From Humitalea rosea (GTDB taxonomy: Bacteria > Pseudomonadota > Alphaproteobacteria > Acetobacterales > Acetobacteraceae), in NCBI RefSeq assembly GCF_003253705.1, contig NZ_QKYU01000018.1, forward strand, positions 1 to 64,000: 64,000 nt of DNA, written 5' to 3'. A model generated the notes under the pieces. It searched no databases. It was given only the letters and a program-made list of their open reading frames with translations, and was not told the origin of the DNA. The position numbers were made by a program, and so were the translations under genes. Positions 1 to 8,094 of this stretch are shown here, piece after piece (position 1 is the first letter of the stretch; every line of letters begins with the position of its first letter).

Positions 1-24
1 AAAACCATCCCGACACCGCCGCCG

Positions 25-56
25 CGCCGTGATCCTGGCATGCCAGGATCACGGCG
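25..56. repeat. Perfect 32-bp palindrome upstream of sufD
   Basis: Every base from 25 to 40 pairs with 56 back to 41; the centre reads CTGGCATGCCAG. As RNA it would fold into a 14-bp stem with a 4-base CATG loop. It lies 40 bases before the sufD start, probably between an upstream suf gene outside the window and sufD. No T-run follows, so it does not look like a classical terminator; an intercistronic mRNA-stabilising hairpin or a protein-binding site is possible. Confidence 0.75.
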
Positions 57-95
57 TCAGGCACTGCAGAAGCAGCATCTGAACGGTAGGGCAGC

Positions 96-1355
96 ATGAC
101 CGCGATCAGCACAGGTGCGGAGGGTTTCCTGGGGCGCTACGCGGGCCTGACCGGCCGGTTGCCTGGTGCGACGCTCCCGGCGGTCGCTGCACTACGTGAA
201 GCCGCGGCGGCAACCTTCCGTCGCACCGGCTTCCCGACGCGGCGGGCCGAGGCCTGGAAGTACACCGACCTCAACCCGGTCGCCCAATCGGCGTTTCATG
301 AGCCGCTGACCGCGGTTGATGGCGCCGTGGCCCTGCCGCCGGAAACCGGCGCGATCCGCGCGGTCTTCGTCGATGGACGCTTCCGCGACGATCTCTCGGC
401 CTTGCCCGCCTATGCCATGCCGCTGGCGCTGGACCCCGCCGCCGCGACCCGTGGGATCGCCGATGCGGTGCTGCCGATGGTCGCGCTGAACACCATGCTG
501 TTCGAGGACGGGCTGGTCGTCGATCTCGCCGAAGGCGTCGATGGCGGCACGCTCGACCTGGTTTCGGCCAGCGACGCGCATCCCACGGCCTTCCATCCGC
601 GCCATGTCATCCGGCTCGGTGCCGGCGCCTCGCTGCTGCTGATCGAGCGGAATGTCTCGGCTGCCGGCATCGCCTCGCTGCACAACCCGGTGTTCGAGAT
701 CGACCTCGGCGCCGGCGCGAAGCTCACGCATCTGCGGCTGAACACCGAGGCGCCGGAGGCCTTCCATGTCGCGACCATCGCCGTGCGCTGCGCCGCCGAT
801 GCGGTCTATGACAGCTTCGCCCTGAACCTCGGCGCCCGCATCACGCGGAACGAGATGCATGTGGCCCTGAACGGCACCGGCGCCGCCGCGCATCTGAACG
901 GCGCGCAGCTTCTGGACGGCACGCGGGTTTGCGACACCTCGACCTACCTCGACCACGCCGCCCCGGGCTGCGCCAGCCGCCAGACCTACAAGTCGGTGCT
1001 GGCCGGCCGCTCCCGGGGCGTGTTCCAGGGCAAGATTTTGGTCCGCCAGATCGCCCAGAAGACCGATGGCTACCAGATGAACCAGGCCTTGCTGCTGAGC
1101 GACGAGGCGGAGATGGACGCCAAGCCGCAGCTCGAAATCTACGCCGATGACGTGAAATGCAGCCATGGCGCCACCATCGGCGCGCTGGATGAGGAAGCAA
1201 TGTTCTTCCTCCGCTCGCGCGGCATTCCGATGACCGAGGCGCGTGCGCTGCTCGTGGAGGCTTTCGTGCAGGACGCCATCGCCCAGATGCCCGAAGAAGC
1301 GGCGCGCGACGCCGTGCGTGCCGTGCTCACCCGCGCCTGGAAGGTGGCCGCGTAA
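96..1355 (+). CDS. sufD: Fe-S cluster assembly protein SufD
   Basis: This 419-residue protein is the SufD subunit of the SufBCD scaffold, which builds Fe-S clusters in the cytoplasm under oxidative stress or iron limitation. The N-terminal part has the SufD-type motif RRAEAWKYTDL near residue 50. The C-terminal half carries the family's beta-helix core and the signature DDVKCSHGATIG near residue 350, followed by the helical tail FLRSRGI. The length is normal for the family. The stop codon overlaps the sufS start by one base, so the two are probably translated together. sufB and sufC are not visible and presumably lie upstream of the window. Confidence 0.95.
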   Translation: MTAISTGAEGFLGRYAGLTGRLPGATLPAVAALREAAAATFRRTGFPTRRAEAWKYTDLNPVAQSAFHEPLTAVDGAVALPPETGAIRAVFVDGRFRDDLSALPAYAMPLALDPAAATRGIADAVLPMVALNTMLFEDGLVVDLAEGVDGGTLDLVSASDAHPTAFHPRHVIRLGAGASLLLIERNVSAAGIASLHNPVFEIDLGAGAKLTHLRLNTEAPEAFHVATIAVRCAADAVYDSFALNLGARITRNEMHVALNGTGAAAHLNGAQLLDGTRVCDTSTYLDHAAPGCASRQTYKSVLAGRSRGVFQGKILVRQIAQKTDGYQMNQALLLSDEAEMDAKPQLEIYADDVKCSHGATIGALDEEAMFFLRSRGIPMTEARALLVEAFVQDAIAQMPEEAARDAVRAVLTRAWKVAA

Positions 1356-2602
1356 TGGACGGCGTGCTTCGCCCCGGCTTCGATGTGACGCGCATCCGGC
1401 AGGATTTCCCGATCCTTTCGGCGCCCACGCCGCGTGGCAAGCCGCTGGTCTTCCTCGACTCCGGTGCCAGCGCCCAAAAACCGCGGCAGGTGATCGCGGC
1501 GATGACGCGCTGCATGGAGACCGCCTACGCGAACGTCCATCGCGGCGCCTATAATCTGTCGGAAGTCGCGACAGAATCCTTCGAGGCCGCGCGCGGCGCC
1601 GTCGCGAAATTCCTCAATGTCGCCGACAGCCGCGAGATCGTCTTCACCCGCAACAGCACCGAGGCCATCAACATGGTCGCCCATGGCCATGGCCGTGGCG
1701 TCATGCGCGCGGGCCAGGCGGTGGTGGTGTCGGAGATGGAGCATCATGCCAACCTCGTGCCCTGGCAGATGCTGCGGGATGCGGGGCGGGGGATCGAACT
1801 CCGCGTCTGCCGCGTCACCGATGCCGGTGAGCTGGACCTCGCGCATCTGGAAGACCTGCTGGCCGATGGCCGCGTCGGCCTCGTCGCGGTGACGCAGATG
1901 TCCAACGTGCTCGGCACGGTGGTTCCCGCCGAACGGGTGGTGGCACTGGCCCATGCCAAGGGTGCCTTGGTGCTGTTCGACGGCAGCCAGGCCGCGGTCC
2001 ATCGCCGCCAGGATCTGACGGCGCTCGGTTGCGATTTCTATGTGTTCACCGGCCACAAGCTCTACGGGCCGACCGGCATCGGCGTGCTCTGGGGCCGGCT
2101 GGCGCTGCTGGAGGCGATGCCCCCACTCTACGGCGGCGGCGACATGATTTCCGAAGTCACGCTGGAACGCAGCCTCTGGGCCCCGGTTCCCGCCAAGCAT
2201 GAGGCGGGAACCCCCGCGATCATCGAGGCTGTCGGCCTGCACGCCGCCATCGACTACGTGAACGCCATCGGCTTCGACGCGATCGAGGCGCATGAGCGCG
2301 AACTGACCGAACACGCCATGGCCAAGCTCTCGGCGGTTGAAGGCCTGTCCATCCTCGGCGCGGCACAGGATCGTGGCGGGGTCTTCGCCTTCAGCCTCGA
2401 CAACGCCCATGCCCATGACCTCTCGACATTGCTGGACCGCGCCGGCATCGCGGTCCGCGCCGGCCGCCATTGCGCCGAGCCCCTGCACACCCGATTTGGA
2501 TTGGACGGCACGTGCCGCGCTTCCTTCGGCATCTACACGACCATCGAGGAAGTGGATTTTCTGGCCGATGCCCTCGGCCATGCTCGAAAGTTTTTCGCCT
2601 GA
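1355..2602 (+). CDS. sufS: Cysteine desulfurase SufS
   Basis: A PLP-dependent class V aminotransferase-fold enzyme of 415 residues that removes sulfur from cysteine to give alanine and a protein-bound persulfide for Fe-S assembly. The PLP lysine lies in FTGHKLYGPTG (near residue 233). The active-site loop is RAGRHCAEPLH with its cysteine near residue 373, the group II (SufS) arrangement. The N-terminal motif RNSTEAINMV is also typical. It starts on the last base of sufD and ends on the first base of the next gene. SufU, encoded next, is the expected sulfur acceptor. Confidence 0.95.
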   Translation: MDGVLRPGFDVTRIRQDFPILSAPTPRGKPLVFLDSGASAQKPRQVIAAMTRCMETAYANVHRGAYNLSEVATESFEAARGAVAKFLNVADSREIVFTRNSTEAINMVAHGHGRGVMRAGQAVVVSEMEHHANLVPWQMLRDAGRGIELRVCRVTDAGELDLAHLEDLLADGRVGLVAVTQMSNVLGTVVPAERVVALAHAKGALVLFDGSQAAVHRRQDLTALGCDFYVFTGHKLYGPTGIGVLWGRLALLEAMPPLYGGGDMISEVTLERSLWAPVPAKHEAGTPAIIEAVGLHAAIDYVNAIGFDAIEAHERELTEHAMAKLSAVEGLSILGAAQDRGGVFAFSLDNAHAHDLSTLLDRAGIAVRAGRHCAEPLHTRFGLDGTCRASFGIYTTIEEVDFLADALGHARKFFA

Positions 2603-3069
2603 TGTTCGACGATCTGCGCGACCTGTACCAGGAAGTCATCCTCGACCACGGCCGCAAGCCGCGGAATTTCCGCCGGCTTGAGAACGCGACCCATCATGCC
2701 CGCGGCGATAATCCGCTCTGCGGCGACCGCATGGAGCTGTTCCTGGCGATGGAGGAGGATGGCAAGATCGCCGATGCCGCCTTTCAGGGCCGCGGCTGTG
2801 CCATCAGCATGGCCAGCGCCAGCCTGATGACGGAGACGGTGCGCGGCAAGACGCCGGCTCAGGCCCGCGCCCTCGGCAATGCCTTCCGCGGCCTGGCGAT
2901 GACCGGCACCTGCCCGGACTGCGGCGCCGAACTCGCTGATGACATGGAGCGTCTCAGCCCCCTGTCCGGCGTGCATGAATTTCCGAGCCGGGTGAAATGC
3001 GCGACCCTGGCCTGGCATACGCTGAACAATGCGCTCGACGACAATCAGGAGGACGCGCGCAGTGAGTGA
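2602..3069 (+). CDS. sufU: SufU/IscU-like Fe-S assembly or sulfur-transfer protein
   Basis: A 155-residue NifU N-domain protein. SufU relatives bind zinc and accept persulfide sulfur from SufS; IscU relatives act as scaffolds. Family cysteines are visible in NPLCGDRMEL, GRGCAISMAS and SRVKCATLAW. The insertion between the second and third cysteines, containing the extra pair CPDCG, fits the SufU type better than IscU. The ATG at 2602 overlaps the sufS stop (TGATG), so the longer upstream reading is rejected. Position between sufS and sufT supports a role in the SUF pathway. Confidence 0.9.
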   Translation: MFDDLRDLYQEVILDHGRKPRNFRRLENATHHARGDNPLCGDRMELFLAMEEDGKIADAAFQGRGCAISMASASLMTETVRGKTPAQARALGNAFRGLAMTGTCPDCGAELADDMERLSPLSGVHEFPSRVKCATLAWHTLNNALDDNQEDARSE

Positions 3070-3421
3070 ACAAGCCCCTGTCCACGGCGCCTGGACCCCC
3101 CAGGGCGAGGACCAGCCCAAGGTCTCCGAGGTCGCGATCATCGACATGATCAAGACCGTCTTCGACCCGGAGATCCCGGTCGACATCTACGAACTCGGCC
3201 TGATCTACGCGATCGAGATCGAGGATTCGGGCAATGTGAAGGTCGAGATGACCCTCACGACTCCCTCCTGCCCCTCTGCGCAGGAACTGCCGCAGCAGGT
3301 CGAGGAAGCCATCCGCATGGTCCCCGGCGTCAATGACGTCACCGTCGAAGTCGTCTGGGACCCGACCTGGGACCAGTCGCGCATGTCGGAAGACGCGCGC
3401 CTCGCCCTGAACATGTTTTGA
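3062..3421 (+). CDS. sufT: SufT-like DUF59 (MIP18 family) protein
   Basis: A 119-residue DUF59 protein. Members of this family (SufT, MIP18/Cia2-like) help deliver or mature Fe-S clusters. The core is clear: IKTVFDPEIPVDIYELGLIY, then TTPSCPSAQELP with the conserved cysteine, and a C-terminal VVWDPTWDQSRMSE. The GTG at 3062 is chosen because AGGAGG lies at 3047-3052, nine bases upstream; an earlier ATG would add residues unlike the family. It overlaps the sufU end by eight bases. SufT usually sits at the end of alphaproteobacterial suf operons, as here. Confidence 0.9.
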   Translation: MSEQAPVHGAWTPQGEDQPKVSEVAIIDMIKTVFDPEIPVDIYELGLIYAIEIEDSGNVKVEMTLTTPSCPSAQELPQQVEEAIRMVPGVNDVTVEVVWDPTWDQSRMSEDARLALNMF

Positions 3422-3434
3422 GGGAGGCCACGTC

Positions 3435-3806
3435 ATGAGCACGACCACCCAACCCCCCGTCCGCGTGAAGCGCGAACTCCCGCCCCTGATGCGGATCAGC
3501 GACGCCGCGGCCGAACGGCTGCGCGGCCTTTACAGCGGCGGCCAGTCCGGCAGGCTGCTGCGGATCGCGGTGAAGACCAAGGGCTGCTCTGGCCTGTCCT
3601 ATGATCTCGGTTGGGTCGATGCGGCCCGCCCAGGTGACGAAGTTGTCACGGACCAGGGGCTGACCGTGCTGGTCGACAGCAAGGCGACGCTTTTCCTCAT
3701 CGGGACCGTCATGGACTATGAAACCAAGGCCATGAGCGCAGGTTTCACCTTCGTAAACCCGAATGAAAAGGGCCGCTGCGGCTGCGGCGAGAGTTTCCAC
3801 GTCTGA
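3435..3806 (+). CDS. sufA: SufA/IscA-type Fe-S carrier protein
   Basis: A 123-residue HesB/IscA-family A-type carrier that takes Fe-S clusters from the scaffold to target proteins. The three invariant cysteines are visible: one in KTKGCSGLSY (near residue 52) and two in the C-terminal GRCGCGESF. A short N-terminal extension precedes the domain. A ribosome site (GGGAGG) lies just upstream of the ATG, 13 bases after sufT. It closes the recognisable suf operon in this window. Confidence 0.93.
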   Translation: MSTTTQPPVRVKRELPPLMRISDAAAERLRGLYSGGQSGRLLRIAVKTKGCSGLSYDLGWVDAARPGDEVVTDQGLTVLVDSKATLFLIGTVMDYETKAMSAGFTFVNPNEKGRCGCGESFHV

Positions 3807-3855
3807 CGGCTGGGGGCATTATCCCGGGGCCGGTCAACGATAGGGAAAATGTCCG

Positions 3856-4155
3856 ATGTCTCTCTACACAGGCACCACCACCGCCGTCGGCGGCCGCAAC
3901 GGGCACGTCGAGTCCAGCGATGGCGTGCTGAGCTTCGACCTCTCGATCCCCAAGGGCATGGGCGGCCCCGGCCGTGACGGCGGCGTTTCCATCGACAAGA
4001 CCGATGCGGGCTTCCGACGTTCCACCACGCTGACCACCAGCCTTCCGGCGCTCGACCGCGCGGTGGCCGAGGCGCTGATGGCCGGGGCGCATCAGGTCTG
4101 CCCCTATTCGAAAGCGATCCGTGGCAACATGCCCGTCACCCTGGAGGTGGCGTAG
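3856..4155 (+). CDS. Ohr/OsmC-family protein with an internal deletion (probably non-peroxidatic)
   Basis: The 99-residue product begins and ends like an organic hydroperoxide resistance protein (Ohr), which is normally about 140 residues. The N-terminus carries the family Arg in AVGGRNGHVES and the C-terminus has HQVCPYSKAIRGN with Cys82. Between Gly42 and Gly43 the expected stretch of about 35-40 residues is missing. That stretch normally holds the PEQLF glutamate and the peroxidatic cysteine (YAACF). The reading frame is intact, so this is an in-frame loss rather than a frameshift. The protein should lack thiol peroxidase activity. It may be an early pseudogene or, less likely, a repurposed fold or an assembly artefact. 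Confidence 0.8.
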   Translation: MSLYTGTTTAVGGRNGHVESSDGVLSFDLSIPKGMGGPGRDGGVSIDKTDAGFRRSTTLTTSLPALDRAVAEALMAGAHQVCPYSKAIRGNMPVTLEVA

Positions 4156-4160
4156 CCTAG

Positions 4161-5651
4161 ATGGCAGAGGGCGAAGCGGGGCTCGTCCCGCGCGCCGTAT
4201 TCTTCCGGCTCTTCCCGTCGATCGCCTTGCCGATGTTCCTGGCGGCGATCGACCAGACCATCGTTGCCACCGCCCTGCCGGCCATCGCCGCCGATCTGGG
4301 GAATGTCGAACATGTCTCCTGGGTCGTCGTCGCCTATCTGATGGCGACCACCATCGCCGCCCCGATCTACGGGCGACTGGGCGATGCCTATGGCCGGCGC
4401 TCGATGCTGCTGGGGGCGCTCGGCGTTTTCCTGACCGGGTCGATCTGCTGCGCCATGGCGCCGAGCGTGGAGGCGCTGGCGGCCGCCCGCCTGTTGCAGG
4501 GCTTCGGCGGTGGCGGGCTGATGACGCTCTCCCAGGCGCTGGTGGGCGAGACGGTGCCGCCACGGCAGCGGGGGCGCTTCCAGGGCTACCTTGCGACCGT
4601 GTTTCTCTGCTCCTCCACCATGGGGCCGCTGCTGGGCGGGCTGCTGGCGCAGCACTTCGGCTGGCGCTCGGTCTTCCTGGTGAACCTGCCGCTGGTCGGG
4701 CTCGCGGCGCTGCTCGCGCTACGTCTCGCCAAACCCACCGCCCCTGGCGGGCGGCTCGGTGCGGTGCTCGACATGCCGGGGGTCGTGATCTTCGCCATGG
4801 CCGCGCCCTGCGTGCTGCTTGGCCTGGATGCTCTGCGCCAGCCGACCTCGGCCCATCTGGTGGCCGCGGCCATTCTGCTGCCGGCGGGCGCCCTCCTGGT
4901 CTGGCTGCTGTTGAAATGGGAGGCGCGGGCGGCGGCCCCCCTGCTGCCCATCGCCTTCATTCGCCGCCCGGAGATCTGGCGGGCGGATGCCATGGCGCTG
5001 TGCCATGGGGCGACCCTGATTTCCCTGGTGTCGTTCCTGCCGTTCTACCTGCAGGTGGTGCGCGGGGTGTCGCCGGCTGAATCCGGGTTGATCCTGCTGC
5101 CGCTGACCGGCGGCATCGCGATCGGCTCGGTCATCACCGGCCAGATCATGAGCCGGACCGGCGTCACCATGATGCTCTCCGGCATCGGCATGACCTTGCT
5201 GGCGGCGGGCCTGTTCTTGCTGGCGATCATGCTGCCGAATATCCCGACGCATTGGCTGCCGCTTTGGTTCGGCCTGCTTTCGCCCTTGCTCGGCACCGTG
5301 ATGCCGGTGGTGCAGATCACCGTGCAATCGGCGGCCGGCAGGACGCAGCTTGGGGCGGCGTCCTCCTCGGTGCAGTTGTCACGTTCGCTGGGGGCGGCCT
5401 CGGGCGCCGCCATCACCGGCACGCTGCTCTTTGCCGCCGCCGCGGCGTTCGCGGGGCAGGGCGGGTTGGCAGCCGTGGTCACGCTGCTGGAATCCGGCTC
5501 GGCCGGGGCCGCGAGCATGAGCGAGTCCGCCGCGGCCCTGGCCCGCCTCGACCTGGGGATCGCCTTTCGCGTCGTGCTCGGGGTGATTGGGCTCTATGCG
5601 GCGACCTCGGCGCTCCTGGCCTGGAGCAATCCGCAACGCCGGGTCGTGTAG
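4161..5651 (+). CDS. MFS multidrug exporter, DHA2 (EmrB/QacA) family
   Basis: A 496-residue inner-membrane protein with about 14 predicted hydrophobic segments, the hallmark of the DHA2 drug:H+ antiporter family. Family motifs are visible: AAIDQTIVATALPAIAADL in the first membrane helix (motif D1), GRLGDAYGRRSMLL between helices 2 and 3 (motif A) and RLLQGFGGGGLM in helix 4. The substrate cannot be told from sequence. It begins five bases after the Ohr-like gene and could share its transcript. No TetR-type regulator or membrane-fusion partner lies beside it. Confidence 0.88.
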   Translation: MAEGEAGLVPRAVFFRLFPSIALPMFLAAIDQTIVATALPAIAADLGNVEHVSWVVVAYLMATTIAAPIYGRLGDAYGRRSMLLGALGVFLTGSICCAMAPSVEALAAARLLQGFGGGGLMTLSQALVGETVPPRQRGRFQGYLATVFLCSSTMGPLLGGLLAQHFGWRSVFLVNLPLVGLAALLALRLAKPTAPGGRLGAVLDMPGVVIFAMAAPCVLLGLDALRQPTSAHLVAAAILLPAGALLVWLLLKWEARAAAPLLPIAFIRRPEIWRADAMALCHGATLISLVSFLPFYLQVVRGVSPAESGLILLPLTGGIAIGSVITGQIMSRTGVTMMLSGIGMTLLAAGLFLLAIMLPNIPTHWLPLWFGLLSPLLGTVMPVVQITVQSAAGRTQLGAASSSVQLSRSLGAASGAAITGTLLFAAAAAFAGQGGLAAVVTLLESGSAGAASMSESAAALARLDLGIAFRVVLGVIGLYAATSALLAWSNPQRRVV

Positions 5652-5690
5652 CGCGTTGTTGCGCTGCGCCCGCGCACGCGGGTGTGATCG

Positions 5691-5721
5691 GGTGGCGCGT
5701 GACGCGGCGTGTCACGCCACC
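5691..5721 (+). terminator. Stem-loop after the MFS exporter gene
   Basis: Arms of 11 bp (GGTGGCG..TGAC and GTCACGCCACC), with a two-base bulge in the left arm, enclose a 7-base loop about 40 bases after the MFS stop. A short GTTTG follows. It could end the suf/MFS transcript; the weak T-tract makes this a candidate only. Confidence 0.45.
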
Positions 5722-5763
5722 GTTTGTCAGCGCATGATGTGGCCATTGGCAGCGGAGGAACGC

Positions 5764-5916
5764 ATGAGTGATGCTGAGCGAGACCAAAAGATCGCTGAGC
5801 TGGAGCGTCTCCTGAACGACCCGTCTGTCCGCATGGACCCGGAGCGGATATGGGCTCTTCTGGCCGAGGTATCCGGCGGGCTCGGCGGGCCGAAGCAGGC
5901 GCCCGCCCCGCGTTAG
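5764..5916 (+). CDS. Small charged protein of unknown function (50 residues)
   Basis: The start at 5764 is supported by GGAGG at 5754-5758. The product is helical and charged (MSDAERDQKIAELERLLNDP at the N-terminus) and continues with PERIWALLAEVS. The DPSVRMDPERIW stretch recalls the small alphaproteobacterial proteins sometimes labelled release-factor-like, but it has no GGQ motif and no release-factor domain. Good codon use and a clear ribosome site suggest it is real. It sits alone between the exporter and the sorbosone dehydrogenase gene. Confidence 0.6.
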   Translation: MSDAERDQKIAELERLLNDPSVRMDPERIWALLAEVSGGLGGPKQAPAPR

Positions 5917-5988
5917 GCGGCCCCTGACGCCCCCGGTAACCACAGCGCTTCACCCACGTTATCCTGTCCGAGACAGAGGTAATGTGCC

Positions 5989-7323
5989 GTGAAGAAAGCT
6001 TTTTTGGCCGTGGTAACGCTGCTCCTGCTGGGCGGCGCGGGCTTCACGCTTTTCGCTTGCAGCGAGAATGCGACGCTCCCCCTATCGGCGGGGATTGGCC
6101 CGGAGCCGCGGCTTCCGCCGCCGAACCCGACCTTGATCCCCACCGTGAACATTGCCCCCGCGGTAGGCTGGTCCGCAGGTGCGCATCCCATTGCGGCGCC
6201 GGGGCTGGGCGTCGTGGCCTTCGCCAGTGGGCTCGACCATCCCCGCAACGTCTATCCCCTGCCCAATGGCGACGTGCTGGTGGCCGAGAGCAACGCCCCG
6301 CCCAAGCCTGAGGACAGCCCCGGGCTGCGGGGCTTCATCATGCGCCGCATCATGGCGCGGGCCGGGGCCGGCGTGCCCAGTGCCGACCGCATCTCCCTCC
6401 TGCGGGATGCGGATGGCGATGGGGTGGCCGAGACGCGGACCGTCTTCTTGCAAGGACTGCATTCCCCCTTCGGCATGGCCCTGATCGGCGACGAGATCTT
6501 TGTCGCGGATACCGATGCGGTGCGCCGCTACCCCTACCAGACCGGCCAGACCAGCATCACCGATCCCGGCACGGTGCTGACCGACCTGCCGGCGGGACCG
6601 ATCAACCATCACTGGACCAAGAACCTGGTGGCGAGCCCGGATGGGCGGTTCCTCTATGTGAGCATCGGCTCCAACAGCAACGTCGGCGAAAACGGGCTGC
6701 CCGCCGAGGAAGGTCGCGCCCAGATATGGGAAGTCGATGCCCGGACCGGCGAGCACCGCAGCTATGCCACCGGCTTGCGCAACCCCAATGGCCTGTCCTT
6801 CGCGCCGGGCCCAACGCCGGTGCTCTGGACCGCGGTCAACGAGCGGGATGAGATCGGCAGCGACTTGGTGCCCGATTTCATGACCTCGGTGCGCGATGGC
6901 GGCTTCTATGGCTGGCCGTTCAGCTACTACGGCCAGCATGTGGATGAGCGGGTCGCCCCCCAGCAGCCGGAGATGGTCGCGCGGGCGATCGTGCCGGATT
7001 ACGCCTTGGGGGCGCATACCGCCTCCCTCGGGCTTGCGATCACGGCGCGCAGCGGGCTGCCCGCGCCCTTCGCCGCCGGGGCCTTTGTCGGGCAGCACGG
7101 GTCGTGGAACCGGCGGCCGCCGAGCGGCTACCGCGTCATCTTCATCCCCTTCGCCGAAGGGCGCCCGAACGGCGAGCCGATCGAGGTGCTGACAGGCTTC
7201 CTGAATGATCAGGGTCAGGCGCGGGGCCGCCCGGTCGGGGTGGCGCTGGATGGGCATGGCGGGCTGCTTGTCGCCGATGACGTCGGCAACATCATCTGGC
7301 GGGTTACCGAAGGGGCGCGGTGA
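5989..7323 (+). CDS. Sorbosone/glucose dehydrogenase-like beta-propeller lipoprotein
   Basis: A 444-residue protein of the GSDH (L-sorbosone or soluble aldose dehydrogenase, PQQ-binding) beta-propeller family. It opens with a signal segment ending LFAC, a plausible lipobox with Cys24, so it is probably a periplasmic lipoprotein. Family blocks include [20 protein letters not shown], the [10 protein letters not shown] calcium-like loop, [31 protein letters not shown] and [16 protein letters not shown]. The GTG start has GAGGT at 5976-5980. It may oxidise aldoses with PQQ, but many family members have no tested substrate. It converges with tlyA, separated by only three bases. Confidence 0.85.
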   Translation: MKKAFLAVVTLLLLGGAGFTLFACSENATLPLSAGIGPEPRLPPPNPTLIPTVNIAPAVGWSAGAHPIAAPGLGVVAFASGLDHPRNVYPLPNGDVLVAESNAPPKPEDSPGLRGFIMRRIMARAGAGVPSADRISLLRDADGDGVAETRTVFLQGLHSPFGMALIGDEIFVADTDAVRRYPYQTGQTSITDPGTVLTDLPAGPINHHWTKNLVASPDGRFLYVSIGSNSNVGENGLPAEEGRAQIWEVDARTGEHRSYATGLRNPNGLSFAPGPTPVLWTAVNERDEIGSDLVPDFMTSVRDGGFYGWPFSYYGQHVDERVAPQQPEMVARAIVPDYALGAHTASLGLAITARSGLPAPFAAGAFVGQHGSWNRRPPSGYRVIFIPFAEGRPNGEPIEVLTGFLNDQGQARGRPVGVALDGHGGLLVADDVGNIIWRVTEGAR

Positions 7324-7326
7324 TCC

Positions 7327-8079
7327 TCACGCCTCGGCCCGGCGGGCGGCGATCAGGAATTCACGGTTGCCCTCCGGGCCCAGGATCGGGCTCGGTTCGA
7401 TCCCCAGCACCGTCCAGCCAGGCAGGGCGCTCCACCAGTCGCGGACTCGCTGGCACACCTCCTCATGCACGGCGGGGTCGCGCACCACGCCCCCCTTGCC
7501 GACCTGGGAGGGGCCAGCCTCGAACTGCGGCTTGATCAGCGCGACCGCCCAGGCCCCTGGGCCGCAGAGGGCGAGCGGCGCCGCCAGCACTGTGCGTAGC
7601 CCGATGAAGCTGGCGTCGCAGACCAGCACCCCCGCCGGTTCCGGCACCTGCGTGGCATCGAGATAGCGGGCATTGACCCGTTCCATCACCGTGACCCGCG
7701 GGTCCTGCCGCAAGGTCCAGGCCAATTGCCCGTGCCCCACATCCACGGCCACCACATGCGCCGCCCCACGGGTCAACAACACATCGGTGAAGCCGCCGGT
7801 GGAGGCGCCGATGTCCAGGCAGGTCCGTCCGGTCGGGTCCAGCCCGAAATGGCTCAGCGCATGGTCGAGCTTCAGCCCGCCTCGGCTGACCCAAGGGTGG
7901 TCCTGCCCGCGTAGTTCAAGTGGCTGGTCGGCACGGAGCAGGTCGCCGGGCTTGTTGACCCGCGCCTCGCCGGAAAACACCTTGCCGGCGAGGATATAGG
8001 CCTGGGCGCGGGTGCGGCTTTCGGCGAGGCCGCGCTCCACAAGCGCCAGATCGGCCCGCAGACGGGCTGCGCTGGCCAT
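7327..8079 (-). CDS. tlyA: TlyA-family rRNA 2'-O-methyltransferase
   Basis: A 250-residue protein with an N-terminal S4 RNA-binding domain (RADLALVERGLAESRTRAQ) and an FtsJ-like Rossmann methyltransferase domain starting at LDIGASTGGFTDVLL (near residue 90), the SAM site. TlyA enzymes methylate ribosomal RNA and are often mislabelled haemolysins. It is the last gene of the minus-strand group tusA-HDAC-xseB-ispA-dxs-tlyA and lies 15 bases after dxs, an order seen widely in Alphaproteobacteria. Confidence 0.92.
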   Translation of the reverse strand: MASAARLRADLALVERGLAESRTRAQAYILAGKVFSGEARVNKPGDLLRADQPLELRGQDHPWVSRGGLKLDHALSHFGLDPTGRTCLDIGASTGGFTDVLLTRGAAHVVAVDVGHGQLAWTLRQDPRVTVMERVNARYLDATQVPEPAGVLVCDASFIGLRTVLAAPLALCGPGAWAVALIKPQFEAGPSQVGKGGVVRDPAVHEEVCQRVRDWWSALPGWTVLGIEPSPILGPEGNREFLIAARRAEA

Positions 8080-8094
8080 GATGCTGAAACTCCT

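Noticed and set aside
1139-2581. A 480-codon minus-strand open frame
   Set aside because: Antisense to sufS, which has intact catalytic motifs; the frame has no domain.
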